A DNA stretch of 64,000 nucleotides from positions 4,464,001-4,528,000 of the forward strand of contig NBTC02000002.1 of assembly GCA_002082245.2 (NCBI GenBank). The letters are read 5' to 3'. The stretch is from Yersinia enterocolitica (GTDB taxonomy: Bacteria; Pseudomonadota; Gammaproteobacteria; Enterobacterales; Enterobacteriaceae). The notes beneath the pieces were generated by a model. That model ran no database searches, had not been told where the DNA came from, and was given only the letters and a program-made list of their open reading frames with translations. The translations under genes and the position numbers were made by a program. This document shows, piece after piece, positions 18,998 to 29,451 of the stretch. Each line of letters starts with the position of its first letter. Position 1 is the first letter of the stretch.

Positions 18998-20189
18998 TTG
19001 GCGTCTCCTTATCTAAAGCCTGCAACAGCATGGCTTTGGAAATAATACCGATATAACTGTTGTCTTCACCGACCACAGGGACCGCACACGGGGCCTGGGC
19101 AACCAGTGAAATCAACTCACTGAGGGGCATATCTGCGGGAACCGGCGCTGGATCGGCCAGTAAGGCACTATCCAGCGACTGGCTCTCCGCCAAGGCTTTT
19201 TTCAGTGAATCTATCGATACCACGCCAATAAACTTCTGCCCGCGTTCCAGCACATAGCCATAATCGCGGTCTTCATCTTGAAGCAGTTTTAACGCTGAAC
19301 GAGGGCCGAAACCCGGAGTTTTACGAATTAATGATACCGGGCGACGGCGCGCGATATCCTTGGCACTAAAGACGTGGCTGATATCGACGCCACGGAAGAA
19401 GGTGCGCACATAGTCATTAGCCGGATTATTCAGTATTTCATCCGGGGTGCCGACCTGTACTACTTCGCCGCCCTGCATAATGGCGATACGATCACCAATG
19501 CGCATGGCTTCATCCAAATCATGAGAGATAAAGACAATGGTCCTTTGATGTTTGGCCTGTAATTTGACCAGCTCATCTTGCATTTCTGTACGTATTAAGG
19601 GGTCTAGCGCTGAAAAGGCCTCATCCATTAATAAGATGTCAGGGTTATTGGCCATCGCCCGGGCTAAACCGACGCGCTGACGCATCCCGCCGGAAAGTTC
19701 ATCGGGGTAGGAGTGGGCGTAGCTTTCCAGACTCACCTGACGCAGTGCTTCCAGCGCTTTGTCGTGACGTTCCTGCAAAGGGACGCCAGCCAGCTCCATA
19801 CCGAATGCGGTGTTATCGAGAACATTCAAATGGGGCATTAATGCAAAGGACTGAAAGACCATACTGATCTTATTACGGCGTACGGTGCGCAGGGCACTAT
19901 CAGATATTTTGGCAATATCTTCGCCATCGATCAGTACTTCTCCACGGGTGGGTTCTATCAGACGATTGAGAAGGCGTACCAGGGTGGATTTACCAGAACC
20001 GGATAACCCCATGATGACGAATATCTCGCCTTCTTCAATGGCCAGATTGGCATCTTTAACGCCAACGGACAAACCAGTTTTGGCAAATATCTGCTCTTTA
20101 TTCTTACCTGATTCAAGCAGCTTAAAAGCCCGTTCTGGATGCTCACCAAATATTTTATATAGATTCTTTACTTCGAGTTTAATTGCCAT
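18990..20189 (-). CDS. proV: glycine betaine/proline ABC transporter, ATP-binding subunit
   Basis: 399 residues from the ATG at 20189 ([18 protein letters not shown]), as in E. coli. An ORF start 24 bases upstream adds residues not seen in the family. It shows Walker [10 protein letters not shown], signature LSGGMRQR, Walker [13 protein letters not shown] and a His switch. Two CBS domains follow (about 280-395), which in this family sense ionic strength. It energises ProW. The 650-bp AT-rich region upstream should hold osmotically controlled promoters. Confidence 0.95.
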   Translation of the reverse strand: MAIKLEVKNLYKIFGEHPERAFKLLESGKNKEQIFAKTGLSVGVKDANLAIEEGEIFVIMGLSGSGKSTLVRLLNRLIEPTRGEVLIDGEDIAKISDSALRTVRRNKISMVFQSFALMPHLNVLDNTAFGMELAGVPLQERHDKALEALRQVSLESYAHSYPDELSGGMRQRVGLARAMANNPDILLMDEAFSALDPLIRTEMQDELVKLQAKHQRTIVFISHDLDEAMRIGDRIAIMQGGEVVQVGTPDEILNNPANDYVRTFFRGVDISHVFSAKDIARRRPVSLIRKTPGFGPRSALKLLQDEDRDYGYVLERGQKFIGVVSIDSLKKALAESQSLDSALLADPAPVPADMPLSELISLVAQAPCAVPVVGEDNSYIGIISKAMLLQALDKETPNE

Positions 20190-20836
20190 GCAGCTGGTGT
20201 ATTCCTCTGTCAATTTTGAATTATGTTTATTCGATCAATGTTATCCTGATGAAAAAATAGAGCGCCATATACCCTAACACAATGAGAATCTGAGACAACC
20301 CTCAATGTTCTTATAATCTGAATTGTAATAGACCTTATCCCAGGATATATCTTTTTAATCTGTTAATTTATATACGTTAATATTGTGGTTTTTTGATGTT
20401 CACATCTTGCTTAATATTGATATGCTGAGTGGGCTATAATTAGCCAGTTAATAGCGTGAATATTGTCCATATATATTCATTCTATTGAATATACTGTTAT
20501 TGATTATATTCCCTCGATTTTTCTTGTGGTCAGCCTTGGGCTTGAGCATCCGTCATCGTGCTGATATGACATTTTTATCGTCACAAGAGACATGCTGAAT
20601 CCCCCTTATATACTGGCCTGCGCCTAAATTAGTAGTCAGGTAATAATTTCAGTTTTTAGTTGTGGTTCTGTTCATTGCGTAGGTAAATATAGCGGATGAG
20701 TGGTGGTGAGTTTACAAGGTGATTGAGGCATTAAATCATCACCAAATAGAGGGCAGCCTTGCTGCGGCTGCCAGTGGATGTGGATCGCCTCATTTTTATG
20801 CCATAAAAGTGAGGGTGGGGCACCGATAGGGAACGC
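20190..20836. other. AT-rich intergenic region, proV upstream / nrdF downstream
   Basis: No gene is seen in 647 bp. The left half is the upstream region of proV, strongly AT-rich, as expected for an osmoregulated, H-NS-sensitive promoter; I do not assign -10/-35 boxes. The right end, just after nrdF, holds two hairpins. GGCAGCC/GGCTGCC is at 20752-20772. A 12-bp stem, CCTCATTTTTAT paired with ATAAAAGTGAGG (one mismatch), is at 20788-20814. They may end or protect the nrdHIEF message. Confidence 0.5.
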
Positions 20837-21835
<999 letters not shown>

Positions 21836-21852
21836 TCATTCAGTGCCGCGAA

Positions 21853-24003
21853 TTACAGCGAGCAAGAAACACAACCTTCGACTTCAGTGCCTTCAAGCGC
21901 CATCTGACGCAGCCGGATGTAATAAATGGTCTTAATCCCTTTCTTCCAGGCATAAATTTGCGCTTTATTAATATCGCGGGTACTGGCGGTATCACGGAAG
22001 AACAGGGTCAGTGATAGCCCTTGATCGACATGCTGTGTTGCCTCAGCGTAGGTATCGATAATTTTCTCCGGCCCTATCTGATAAGCATCCTGATAATATT
22101 CAAGGTTATCGTTAGTCATATAAGGTGCGGGATAATAGACTCGGCCAATCTTGCCTTCTTTACGAATCTCAATCGGTGAGACAATCGGGTGAATGCTCGA
22201 TGTCGAGTGATTGATATAGGAAATAGAACCGGTAGGCGGCACCGCCTGCAAGTTCTGGTTATAAATACCGTGTTCCATCACTGATTGGCGTAACGCGGCC
22301 CAATCTTGCTGGTCGGGCAGTACAATAGCTGCCTGAGCAAATAGTGCCTGTACTTTGGCGGTTTTAGGCAGCCAGCTCTGCTCGATATATTTTGTGAAAT
22401 AAGTACCCGAGGCATAATCTGACTCATCAAAGCCTTTAAAGTGGTGGCCTCGTTCTATTGCCAGTTGGTTCGAGGCGCGGATGGCGTGATATACCACGCT
22501 ATAAAAGTAGATATTAGTAAAATCGAGCGCCTCTTCAGAGCCGTAGAAAATACGCTCGCGGGCCAGATAACCGTGCAGATTCATCTGCCCCAAGCCAATG
22601 GCATGGGATTCTTGATTACCTTTCTCGATAGAAGGTACTGAGCGGATATTGCTCATATCGGAGACGGCAGTCAGCCCACGAATAGCGGTTTCAATCGATT
22701 TGCCAAAGTCTGGTGAATCCATGGTATGCGCGATATTCATCGAACCAAGGTTACAAGAGATATCTTTACCGATATGGCGATAGCTAAGATCGTCATTGTA
22801 TTCGGTTGGTGAATTAACCTGCAAAATTTCTGAGCACAGGTTACTCATATTGATTCGACCTTTAATCGGATTGGCGCGATTAACTGTGTCCTCAAACATC
22901 ATGTAGGGATAGCCGGATTCAAACTGGATCTCGGCTAGAATCTGGAAGAACTCGCGTGCCTTGATTTTGCTTTTATGGATGCGCTTGTCATTGACCATCT
23001 CGCGGTATTTTTCGCTGATGCTGATTTCTGACATCGGTAAACCGTAAACCTGTTCTACATCGTAAGGAGAGAACAGGTACATTTCTTCGTTATTCTTCGC
23101 CAACTCAAAGGTAATATCCGGGATAACCACACCTAATGAGAGGGTTTTTATACGAACTTTTTCATCGGCGTTTTCGCGTTTGGTATCCAGAAAACGTAAA
23201 ATATCGGGATGATGGGCATGGAGATATACTGCCCCCGCACCTTGCCGTGCGCCCAACTGGTTAGCATAAGAAAAGGCATCTTCCAGCATTTTCATGATAG
23301 GGATGACGCCGGAGGATTGGTTTTCAATCCGTTTGATTGGCGCACCGACTTCACGAATATTACTTAGCAGGAAAGCGACCCCGCCGCCACGCTTGGACAA
23401 TTGCAGCGCTGAGTTAATGGAGCGGCCAATTGATTCCATATTATCTTCAATGCGTAACAAGAAGCAGGAGACAAGCTCACCACGCTGTTTTTTACCACAA
23501 TTGAGGAATGTCGGGGTGGCCGGTTGGAATCGACCAGAGATTATCTCTTCTACCAGTTCTTGCGCCAGTGTCGGGTCACCTGCTGCCAGTGTCAGCGCCA
23601 CCATGCAAACACGGTCTTCGTAGCGTTCCAGATAACGTTTGCCATCAAAGGTTTTCAGGGTATAGCTGGTGTAATATTTAAAGGCGCCAAGGAAAGTGGG
23701 AAAACGAAATTTTTTGCTATAGGCCTGCTGGAATAAGCTTTTGATAAAGCTGAAATCGTACTGAGCCAGCACCTCTTTCTCGTAATATCCTTCTTCGACC
23801 AGATAATCGAGTTTTTCTTGCAAATTGTGGAAGAACACGGTGTTTTGATTGACGTGTTGCAAGAAATATTGACGTGCCGCCAACCGGTCTTTATCAAACT
23901 GGATACGTCCATCAGCATCATAGAGGTTTAGCATCGCATTCAGTGAGTGATAGTCAAGCTCGCTACTGGATGGATCAGTGATATTCAGTTCTGTCGTTGC
24001 CAA
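21853..24003 (-). CDS. nrdE: ribonucleotide reductase class Ib, alpha subunit
   Basis: 716 residues. The catalytic barrel shows [21 protein letters not shown] (active-site Cys and loop), the finger-loop motif [13 protein letters not shown] and [13 protein letters not shown]. It ends in the redox pair GCVSCSL, which receives electrons from NrdH. It reduces ribonucleoside diphosphates. The N-terminal ATP-cone seen in class Ia enzymes is absent, as usual for NrdE. It overlaps nrdI by 19 bp. Confidence 0.96.
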   Translation of the reverse strand: MATTELNITDPSSSELDYHSLNAMLNLYDADGRIQFDKDRLAARQYFLQHVNQNTVFFHNLQEKLDYLVEEGYYEKEVLAQYDFSFIKSLFQQAYSKKFRFPTFLGAFKYYTSYTLKTFDGKRYLERYEDRVCMVALTLAAGDPTLAQELVEEIISGRFQPATPTFLNCGKKQRGELVSCFLLRIEDNMESIGRSINSALQLSKRGGGVAFLLSNIREVGAPIKRIENQSSGVIPIMKMLEDAFSYANQLGARQGAGAVYLHAHHPDILRFLDTKRENADEKVRIKTLSLGVVIPDITFELAKNNEEMYLFSPYDVEQVYGLPMSEISISEKYREMVNDKRIHKSKIKAREFFQILAEIQFESGYPYMMFEDTVNRANPIKGRINMSNLCSEILQVNSPTEYNDDLSYRHIGKDISCNLGSMNIAHTMDSPDFGKSIETAIRGLTAVSDMSNIRSVPSIEKGNQESHAIGLGQMNLHGYLARERIFYGSEEALDFTNIYFYSVVYHAIRASNQLAIERGHHFKGFDESDYASGTYFTKYIEQSWLPKTAKVQALFAQAAIVLPDQQDWAALRQSVMEHGIYNQNLQAVPPTGSISYINHSTSSIHPIVSPIEIRKEGKIGRVYYPAPYMTNDNLEYYQDAYQIGPEKIIDTYAEATQHVDQGLSLTLFFRDTASTRDINKAQIYAWKKGIKTIYYIRLRQMALEGTEVEGCVSCSL

Positions 24004-24389
24004 AATTCAGTTACTCCCTTGCGCACGTTAGCCACATCTTCTGCTGTACCCAGTAGTTCAAAGCGATACAGATAAGGAACCTGACATTTTTGGGAGATGA
24101 TTTTCCCTGCCAGGCAATAGGCGTCGCCAAAATTAGTGTTACCCGCCGCAATAACGCCGCGGATCAATGAACGGTTGTGTGGATCATTTAGAAATCGAAT
24201 AACCTGTATCGGTACTGCTCCTATCGTGCTGCCGCCGCCATAGCTGGGTACTAATAAAATATAGGGTTGCTCAAGTTGTAGTTTCCCTCGCGCACCGGCA
24301 ATGGGGATGCGTATTGCCGGGAGTGCTAACTTTTCGACAAAACGGTGAGTGTTCTCCGAAGAGCTGGAAAAATAGACCAGCGGATTCAT
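23985..24389 (-). CDS. nrdI: flavodoxin-like NrdI, activator of NrdF
   Basis: 134 residues. The FMN phosphate loop [15 protein letters not shown] is at residues 7-21, then VPSYGGG and [10 protein letters not shown]. Reduced NrdI generates the oxidant needed to assemble the manganese-tyrosyl cofactor of NrdF. It lies between nrdH (12-bp gap) and nrdE (overlap), the conserved order. Confidence 0.95.
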   Translation of the reverse strand: MNPLVYFSSSSENTHRFVEKLALPAIRIPIAGARGKLQLEQPYILLVPSYGGGSTIGAVPIQVIRFLNDPHNRSLIRGVIAAGNTNFGDAYCLAGKIISQKCQVPYLYRFELLGTAEDVANVRKGVTEFWQRQN

Positions 24390-24401
24390 CTTGTCCCCCC
24401 A

Positions 24402-24647
24402 TCAGGCACTGACGGCCTGAACCAGTGCGTTAATTTTGTCAGGGCGGAAGCCGGACCAATGTTCATTGCCGGCAATAATCACTGGCACCTGCTGATAACC
24501 AAGAGATTTCACATGATTTAATGCTTGCAAATCTGCTGTTAAATCAATTGTTTGATAGGATATTCCTTGTTTGTCGAATGCTCGGTAAGTGGCATTGCAC
24601 TGGACACAATCAGGTTTACTGTAAATAATAATACTCATGATTCGCAT
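24402..24647 (-). CDS. nrdH: glutaredoxin-like NrdH
   Basis: 81 residues with the redox motif CVQC at about 15-18 and the thioredoxin-like cis-Pro region YQQVPVI, then WSGFRPDKI. It donates electrons to NrdE from thioredoxin reductase. The ATG at 24647 has AAGG close upstream; an in-frame ATG three codons later is possible. It heads the operon, behind two NrdR boxes. Confidence 0.94.
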   Translation of the reverse strand: MRIMSIIIYSKPDCVQCNATYRAFDKQGISYQTIDLTADLQALNHVKSLGYQQVPVIIAGNEHWSGFRPDKINALVQAVSA

Positions 24648-24753
24648 TTACCTTTTTTAATGAGGAAAGGCGGATTAGTCAGGTTGTTAAGGTGCCGCGA
24701 CGACCTGCCTCTGATAATCAACTGCGGTTTCATTTCCGTAGGTGATAAAACAA

Positions 24754-24800
24754 ATACTATATCTAGTGTTTATTTAATTCAACCACACTACATGTAGTTA
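24754..24800. promoter_or_regulatory. pair of NrdR boxes upstream of nrdHIEF
   Basis: Two 16-bp near-palindromes, ATACTATATCTAGTGT (24754-24769) and ACACTACATGTAGTTA (24785-24800), each fit the ACACWATATATWGTGT-type NrdR box with a few mismatches. Their centres are 31 bp apart, three helical turns, the usual spacing of NrdR box pairs. They lie about 110-150 bp upstream of the nrdH start. NrdR represses nrd operons when dATP is high. Confidence 0.8.
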
Positions 24801-24835
24801 TTTATTGAGAATTTATGCATTGTTCAGCGACAGGG

Positions 24836-24856
24836 CCGCCAGCACGGGGCTGGCGG
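24836..24856. terminator. GC-rich hairpin downstream of the AhpD-like gene
   Basis: CCGCCAGC / GCTGGCGG, an 8-bp perfect stem with a 5-base loop. It lies just after the minus-strand gene ending at 24922. No T run follows on that strand, so it is a weak terminator or a 3'-end stabiliser. Confidence 0.45.
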
Positions 24857-24921
24857 TAGATTTAGTAATAATAAGGAGGATAAAAATATTTCTATTGCGG
24901 AGTTGTTGCGGGCAAGATGAT

Positions 24922-25353
24922 TTACTGGCGCAGGCTGACGGCTAAGCGGTTAAAGGCATTCATGATACTGATAGCAAAAGTTAAATCGGAAATTTCAGCA
25001 TCGGTAAAATGTACTTTTAAGGCGTCGAAGATATTATCAGGTGTGCCACTGGTGGTGATGTAAGTCACCGCTTCTGCCCAGTCTAATGCTGCTCTTTCTG
25101 CTTCAGTAAATGCATTACTGAGTCGCCAGCCAGCTATCACATCCATTTTGGCATTATCAAAACCGTTCTCACGCAAGAATTTACCGTGCATATTCAAGCA
25201 GAATGCGCAGCCGTTGATTTGTGATACCCGCATAAAAATCATTTCTATCAATGCCTTAGGTAATGAACTCTTATCTAACGAGAGAGACGCATTAACCAGT
25301 GCTTTATAGGTTGTAGGTGAAAGTTCGGAAAAATAAAGACGTTGTTCAACCAT
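24922..25353 (-). CDS. AhpD/carboxymuconolactone decarboxylase-family protein
   Basis: 143 residues. The redox-active motif CAFCLNMHGK at about residues 53-62 (C-x2-C with His four residues on) is the AhpD core, so peroxidase or disulphide chemistry is possible. The fold is otherwise small, helical and trimeric or hexameric in known members. It is divergent from a MocR-like regulator 94 bp away, which probably controls it. No specific substrate can be given. Confidence 0.82.
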   Translation of the reverse strand: MVEQRLYFSELSPTTYKALVNASLSLDKSSLPKALIEMIFMRVSQINGCAFCLNMHGKFLRENGFDNAKMDVIAGWRLSNAFTEAERAALDWAEAVTYITTSGTPDNIFDALKVHFTDAEISDLTFAISIMNAFNRLAVSLRQ

Positions 25354-25447
25354 GATATGTTCCTGTGAGGTACCGTAGAGTATGGCGCTACTCTAGCGCT
25401 GTGATGACCTATACTATAGAGCCATAAATTACTTATTTTAGTGGGTC

Positions 25448-26893
25448 ATGATGAGGTCTTTTTCACATCTTCTGAGCCTGGATAGCCAACAAAACGAGCC
25501 GGTCTACCGTCAGCTTTATCAGCGTATTAAAGATGCCATCGTGCAAGGAGCATTGCTGCCTGACTCGCGGTTACCCTCGATTCGGGTGCTAGCCAGTGAA
25601 GTGGGGGTAGCACGAGGTACGGTGGAAAATGCCTATGGTCAATTAATTGCCGAGGGGTATTTGCAAAGTCGTGGGCAGAGTGGGACTTACGTTTCCGCTC
25701 AGTTACGTGATACCCCTTTGCTGCCATTAACTCAGAGTGCGCAGCCTGTTGTGGTGAATAAAGTCTCAACGGTTAGTCCGGTGGCGCGGCCCTTCGAGCT
25801 AGGATTACCGGCGCTGGACGCTTTCCCCCGAGCGCAATGGGGGCGAATCATGGCCAAACAGTTACATAATCTCACCGCATCATCCCTTGGACATCCCCCC
25901 GCTACCGGGCTTGCGTTATTGCGCGAAGCAATAGCACATTATTTACAGTTATCACGCGGGGTGAGTTGCCAGCCTGAACAAGTTTTTATTTGCTCAGGCT
26001 ATCAGTCATTGCTGGATCTGGTGATCAGTACCTTACTGCAACCGGGCGATCGTGGCTGGTTGGAGGACCCCGGCTATCCTGTGACACGGCAACTGATTCG
26101 CGAAGCTGGGCTTATTCCGCATCCGGTCGCAGTTGATCAGGACGGAATGGATGTCGGTGCGGCAATTAACGACTGCCCCCAGGCACGTTTTGCCATCGTC
26201 ACCCCAGCCCATCAAAGCCCGTTAGGGGTGGCGCTCAGTCTGGCACGACGTATTGCCCTGTTGGATTGGGCCGATCAGCAGCATGCATGGATTATTGAAG
26301 ATGACTATGACAGTGAGTTCAGGTATCAAGGGCGGCCACTGCCACCGTTGAAAACGTTGGACCGGCAGGGGCGGGTGCTCTATGCCGGTACCTTCAGCAA
26401 AGTGATGTTTCCGGCACTGAGGCTGGCTTATCTGGTCGTTCCAGCAGAACGGATGGCACTATTTAATCAGCGATGCCAGTTACGCATTTGTACCAGCCCA
26501 CCACTGATACAGGCCAGTGTGGCGGAGTTTATCAATCAGGGGCATTTTTATCGCCATCTGAAACGTATGCGTCATTTATATGCCGAACGGCGTGAGATGC
26601 TATCGACAAGTCTGAGGCGTCAGTTGGCAGGCGTTGTTGAGGTTGAACAGCAAGCTGGAGGGATACAATTACTGGCGCGATTGGATAAGGGTTTTGCTGA
26701 TTATGCCGTAGCAATACGGGCGCGGCAGCAAGGGTTAGCGGTTCAGGCGCTATCAGATTGGGCGTTGGCGGAAACGAGCCAGGTAACCGGTAGAAATGGA
26801 TTGTTGATGGGATTTACTAATCTCACTTCTGTGGCAGAAACTGATCGGCTGGTGACCCTATTGGCCAAAGTTATTACTTCTATGTCTGCTTAA
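25448..26893 (+). CDS. MocR/PdxR-family regulator (GntR HTH fused to aminotransferase fold)
   Basis: 481 residues. An N-terminal GntR winged HTH (about 20-85, RLPSIRVLASEVGVARGTVENAYGQL) precedes an aminotransferase class I domain. The PLP-lysine motif YAGTFSKVMFPALRLAYLV is intact, with EDDYDSEFRY before it. Such proteins use PLP as effector; several regulate pyridoxal synthesis, taurine or GABA use. It is divergent from the AhpD-like gene, its likely target. The effector is not evident. An alternative start one codon on is possible. Confidence 0.87.
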   Translation: MMRSFSHLLSLDSQQNEPVYRQLYQRIKDAIVQGALLPDSRLPSIRVLASEVGVARGTVENAYGQLIAEGYLQSRGQSGTYVSAQLRDTPLLPLTQSAQPVVVNKVSTVSPVARPFELGLPALDAFPRAQWGRIMAKQLHNLTASSLGHPPATGLALLREAIAHYLQLSRGVSCQPEQVFICSGYQSLLDLVISTLLQPGDRGWLEDPGYPVTRQLIREAGLIPHPVAVDQDGMDVGAAINDCPQARFAIVTPAHQSPLGVALSLARRIALLDWADQQHAWIIEDDYDSEFRYQGRPLPPLKTLDRQGRVLYAGTFSKVMFPALRLAYLVVPAERMALFNQRCQLRICTSPPLIQASVAEFINQGHFYRHLKRMRHLYAERREMLSTSLRRQLAGVVEVEQQAGGIQLLARLDKGFADYAVAIRARQQGLAVQALSDWALAETSQVTGRNGLLMGFTNLTSVAETDRLVTLLAKVITSMSA

Positions 26894-27049
26894 TAACCAC
26901 CATTTACCGAGTAAATGAATTGGCCCGCAGTGCATCTATTATCACTGGGGCCACCGATTAACCAAACTGCCAGATATCGTCATCCCTATAAGTAGACACA
27001 GCAATGAGGGGGATAAAATACCGGCGATTTATCAGCTATCAGATTATTT

Positions 27050-27358
27050 TTAACGGCGTGCTAACAGCACACCCAGAACGATACCGACCGCAGCACCAAT
27101 ACCGACACCTTGCCATGGTTTGTCGCGGATGTAGTCATCTGCGTTACCTGCAACATCTCGGGCATGCTGTTTTAGGCTGGTCGAACCGTTGAAACGCGCT
27201 CGCGCATCACGTAATACACCTTCGGCATTGTGGCGCACTTTGGTCAGTTCCTCTTTGGTTTTCTCACCTGATGAACGCAATACATCGTCAAGAGTATCTG
27301 CCAGAAGGGTCACGTCCTGATTGAGATCTCTTTCAATTTTTTCTGATTTCTTGAACAT
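27050..27358 (-). CDS. ElaB/YqjD/DUF883-family inner-membrane-anchored protein
   Basis: 102 residues. A helical, charged N-terminal part (1-70) is followed by RDKPWQGVGIGAAVGIVLGVLLARR, a C-terminal membrane anchor with a glycine-zipper look. E. coli ElaB, YqjD and YgaM share this layout and are stationary-phase, ribosome-associated membrane proteins. Which paralogue this is cannot be fixed. Monocistronic by spacing. Confidence 0.85.
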   Translation of the reverse strand: MFKKSEKIERDLNQDVTLLADTLDDVLRSSGEKTKEELTKVRHNAEGVLRDARARFNGSTSLKQHARDVAGNADDYIRDKPWQGVGIGAAVGIVLGVLLARR

Positions 27359-27535
27359 TTGACTCTCCGTTTTGCCTGATGAACATTAAGCATAGTCCAT
27401 CACGTCGCTGTGACATGCGCTTCAGGACTAATCCGAAGGTGAGGGGAGAATTAACCACCATGCCTCCCGAACAGGGCTGCTTTTAAATAGCGTGATTCAT
27501 AATGTATGGCGTAAATAATAATCACTATTACTTTG

Positions 27536-27549
27536 TACATTTGGTTACT
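27536..27549 (+). promoter_or_regulatory. RstA box upstream of asr
   Basis: TACATTTGGTTACT matches the RstA consensus TACATNTNGTTACA at 11 of the 12 fixed positions. It lies 102 bases before the asr start. In E. coli the RstB-RstA system activates asr in acid. Confidence 0.75.
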
Positions 27550-27650
27550 TAGCGAAACCAATGACTCACGGAAAGGAAAAATTGATTCCTCTATGATTCT
27601 TTCAACGGCCCCACCGGGGGCTTAGCGAAACAAACTCTGAGGATTTTAAA

Positions 27651-28013
27651 ATGAAAAAAGTATTAGCGCTGATCGTTGCTGCAACCATGGGTCTGTCTTC
27701 TGTTGCTTTCGCTGCTGAAACTACTGCGGCCGCTACAGCAGCACCAGCTGCAACCAGCACTACTGCTGCGCCTGCCGCAGAAAATGCAGCACCAGCTAAA
27801 GCAACTCACCATAAAAAACATAAAGCAACCAAACAAACCACAGAACAAAAAGCACAGTCTGCTAAAAAACATGTGAAAAAAGCACCTGCTCAAAAAGCAC
27901 AGGCCGCTAAAAAACACGTGAAAAAAGCGCCAGCTCAGCCAGCTCAGAAAGCCCAAGCCGCTAAAAAACACCATAAAGCTGTTAAAAAATCAGCAACAGC
28001 GCCAGCAGCATAA
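27651..28013 (+). CDS. asr: acid shock protein Asr
   Basis: 120 residues. The signal peptide ([21 protein letters not shown]) is followed by an Ala/Thr-rich stretch and then a Lys/Ala/Gln/His-rich repeat region. A 15-residue unit near [15 protein letters not shown] occurs about three times, with variation. Asr is a very basic periplasmic protein, strongly induced at low pH. GAGGATTTTAAA precedes the ATG. It has an RstA box upstream and a terminator 50 bases downstream. Confidence 0.93.
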   Translation: MKKVLALIVAATMGLSSVAFAAETTAAATAAPAATSTTAAPAAENAAPAKATHHKKHKATKQTTEQKAQSAKKHVKKAPAQKAQAAKKHVKKAPAQPAQKAQAAKKHHKAVKKSATAPAA

Positions 28014-28062
28014 TTATGCCGGAATGCGGGCTACTAAGTACCGCACAGTCTAGCCAATTCCA

Positions 28063-28093
28063 GACACCCGGTTAACGCCGGGTGTCTTTTTTT
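28063..28093 (+). terminator. terminator of asr
   Basis: GACACCCGG / CCGGGTGTC stem with a short AT loop, followed by a run of T. It separates asr from the tiny ORF that starts at 28108. Confidence 0.9.
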
Positions 28094-28107
28094 ATAGGCT
28101 AACCATC

Positions 28108-28206
28108 ATGATCAATCGTTATCTGTTCGAGCTGATTTTCAGTGTGATGACCCTATGTGGTGTATCACTTGCCTGTGTGCTGTTTCTTACCGACACCTTT
28201 ATTTAG
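28108..28206 (+). CDS. ydgU: small membrane protein, YdgU-like
   Basis: 32 residues, M-I-N-R-Y-L-F-E-L-I then a hydrophobic stretch (about 8-28) and a short hydrophilic tail. E. coli encodes a similar-sized single-helix protein, YdgU (27 residues, starting MIGRYRFE), directly after asr. The shared start pattern and position argue that this is its homologue. No clear ribosome binding site is seen (weak AGGCT before the ATG), and the asr terminator lies just upstream, so expression is by read-through or an unseen promoter. Confidence 0.65.
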   Translation: MINRYLFELIFSVMTLCGVSLACVLFLTDTFI

Positions 28207-28255
28207 TCTCGCAGAGTCTGGATGGCATGTGCGTCACCCTAATAGTGTTGCAATA

Positions 28256-29287
28256 TCAGCGCAAAATATGTTGTTGATGAAGGAACGCAACGATCTGTTG
28301 AACCGTTTGTTGATGTAACTTTTCTCTTTCCGTCACTGACGTCGCACAGATAAAGTCTTCGCCTTCCTCTGCCAGAACTGCGCGGGCTGCCGGTTTACAG
28401 GTTGGCAGAAAATCGAAATGTCCGCTGTGGGCTAAGGTTCTTGTGGTTATACCCGGCGGATTAAGCTGCTTTATCCACTCGCTCCCGCCCAGATTTAGTG
28501 CCATATTCGGTGAGATAAAATAGTGAGCATTAATCAGAAGCAGTGGGGCTGTTAAATGAAACAGGCTACTGTTTTGATAAAAGGGCACCATGCCGGGGTC
28601 CAAAGCGACCGCAAAACGTAAACGTTTATCGGCATAATTCCCTTCAAATTTCCGCACTGGAAGTGCCTTTAATTTTACGTCCGCACGGGTATAAAACTGG
28701 CAGTTGGCTTGTTCGGGCTGCTGTTGGCAGCTGGCAATGAAACGTGGAAATGAAAGCGTTGCACCCAATGCCGCAATAGCACTATAACCCCCTTTCGAAT
28801 GGCCAATTACTCCAATAGGCTGATTATCCAGTACCGACTTCCAGCGCGAATCAGACAGTAATGCGCTAATAATAAAAGAGATATCTTCAGTTTGTAACCA
28901 TAGCTGTGCCGATTTGGCCGGAATAGAATTACCAGTGGTACTGCCTGGGTGATTGGCTGCGACTACCACCATACCTTGCTGCACCAACTTATCTGCCAAC
29001 CACGCCATACTGGTATTGTTGCCACCACTGCCGTGGCTGAGGACAATCAATGGAAATTGGCCTGTGGCAAGGGGGGCATCAGGTAAAACCGAGATACCGT
29101 TGAAGACGGCACTATCACCCAGTAGGGACGTTGTTCCCTGTTTCGCCGTTGGATAATAAATTAAGCTATCAAGTTGGCGCTGGCGTTGAGTGTCATTGAA
29201 TGAAATGTGAGTAACCGCTGTTTGCCAGCCATAACTGACCATCGGGAAAAACAGCAAAAAACAGAAGCACAGCACAGCATTTTTCAT
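28256..29287 (-). CDS. secreted alpha/beta hydrolase (PAF-acetylhydrolase/dienelactone-hydrolase-like)
   Basis: 343 residues with a signal peptide (MKNAVLCFCFLLFFPMVSYG). The oxyanion and nucleophile motifs are LIVLSHGSGGNN and GVIGHSKGGYSA (Ser), with AHSGHFDF carrying the likely catalytic His. It probably hydrolyses an ester or short acyl substrate in the periplasm. It is divergent from an AraC-type regulator, which may control it. Confidence 0.8.
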   Translation of the reverse strand: MKNAVLCFCFLLFFPMVSYGWQTAVTHISFNDTQRQRQLDSLIYYPTAKQGTTSLLGDSAVFNGISVLPDAPLATGQFPLIVLSHGSGGNNTSMAWLADKLVQQGMVVVAANHPGSTTGNSIPAKSAQLWLQTEDISFIISALLSDSRWKSVLDNQPIGVIGHSKGGYSAIAALGATLSFPRFIASCQQQPEQANCQFYTRADVKLKALPVRKFEGNYADKRLRFAVALDPGMVPFYQNSSLFHLTAPLLLINAHYFISPNMALNLGGSEWIKQLNPPGITTRTLAHSGHFDFLPTCKPAARAVLAEEGEDFICATSVTEREKLHQQTVQQIVAFLHQQHILR

Positions 29288-29451
29288 GATTTAATATCCT
29301 GACTGATTGAGTTATTTGTCACCTTAGAGGGAAGAGCATTTAGCCGCGACCTCGATCATGATCCAGTCCCTGAACCTGCTTGTTTTCGCTTATCTGGCTG
29401 TCTACACTACAAAACCGTTATTCACGATATCCACTTGTTAAGGCAAGGGTT

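Noticed and set aside
27663..27974. 103-codon minus-strand ORF opposite asr
   Set aside because: It is the antisense shadow of the Lys/Ala repeats of asr (Phe/Cys-rich), with no start signal.
27843..27990. Repeats inside asr taken as a CRISPR-like array
   Set aside because: They are in-frame protein repeats without unique spacers.
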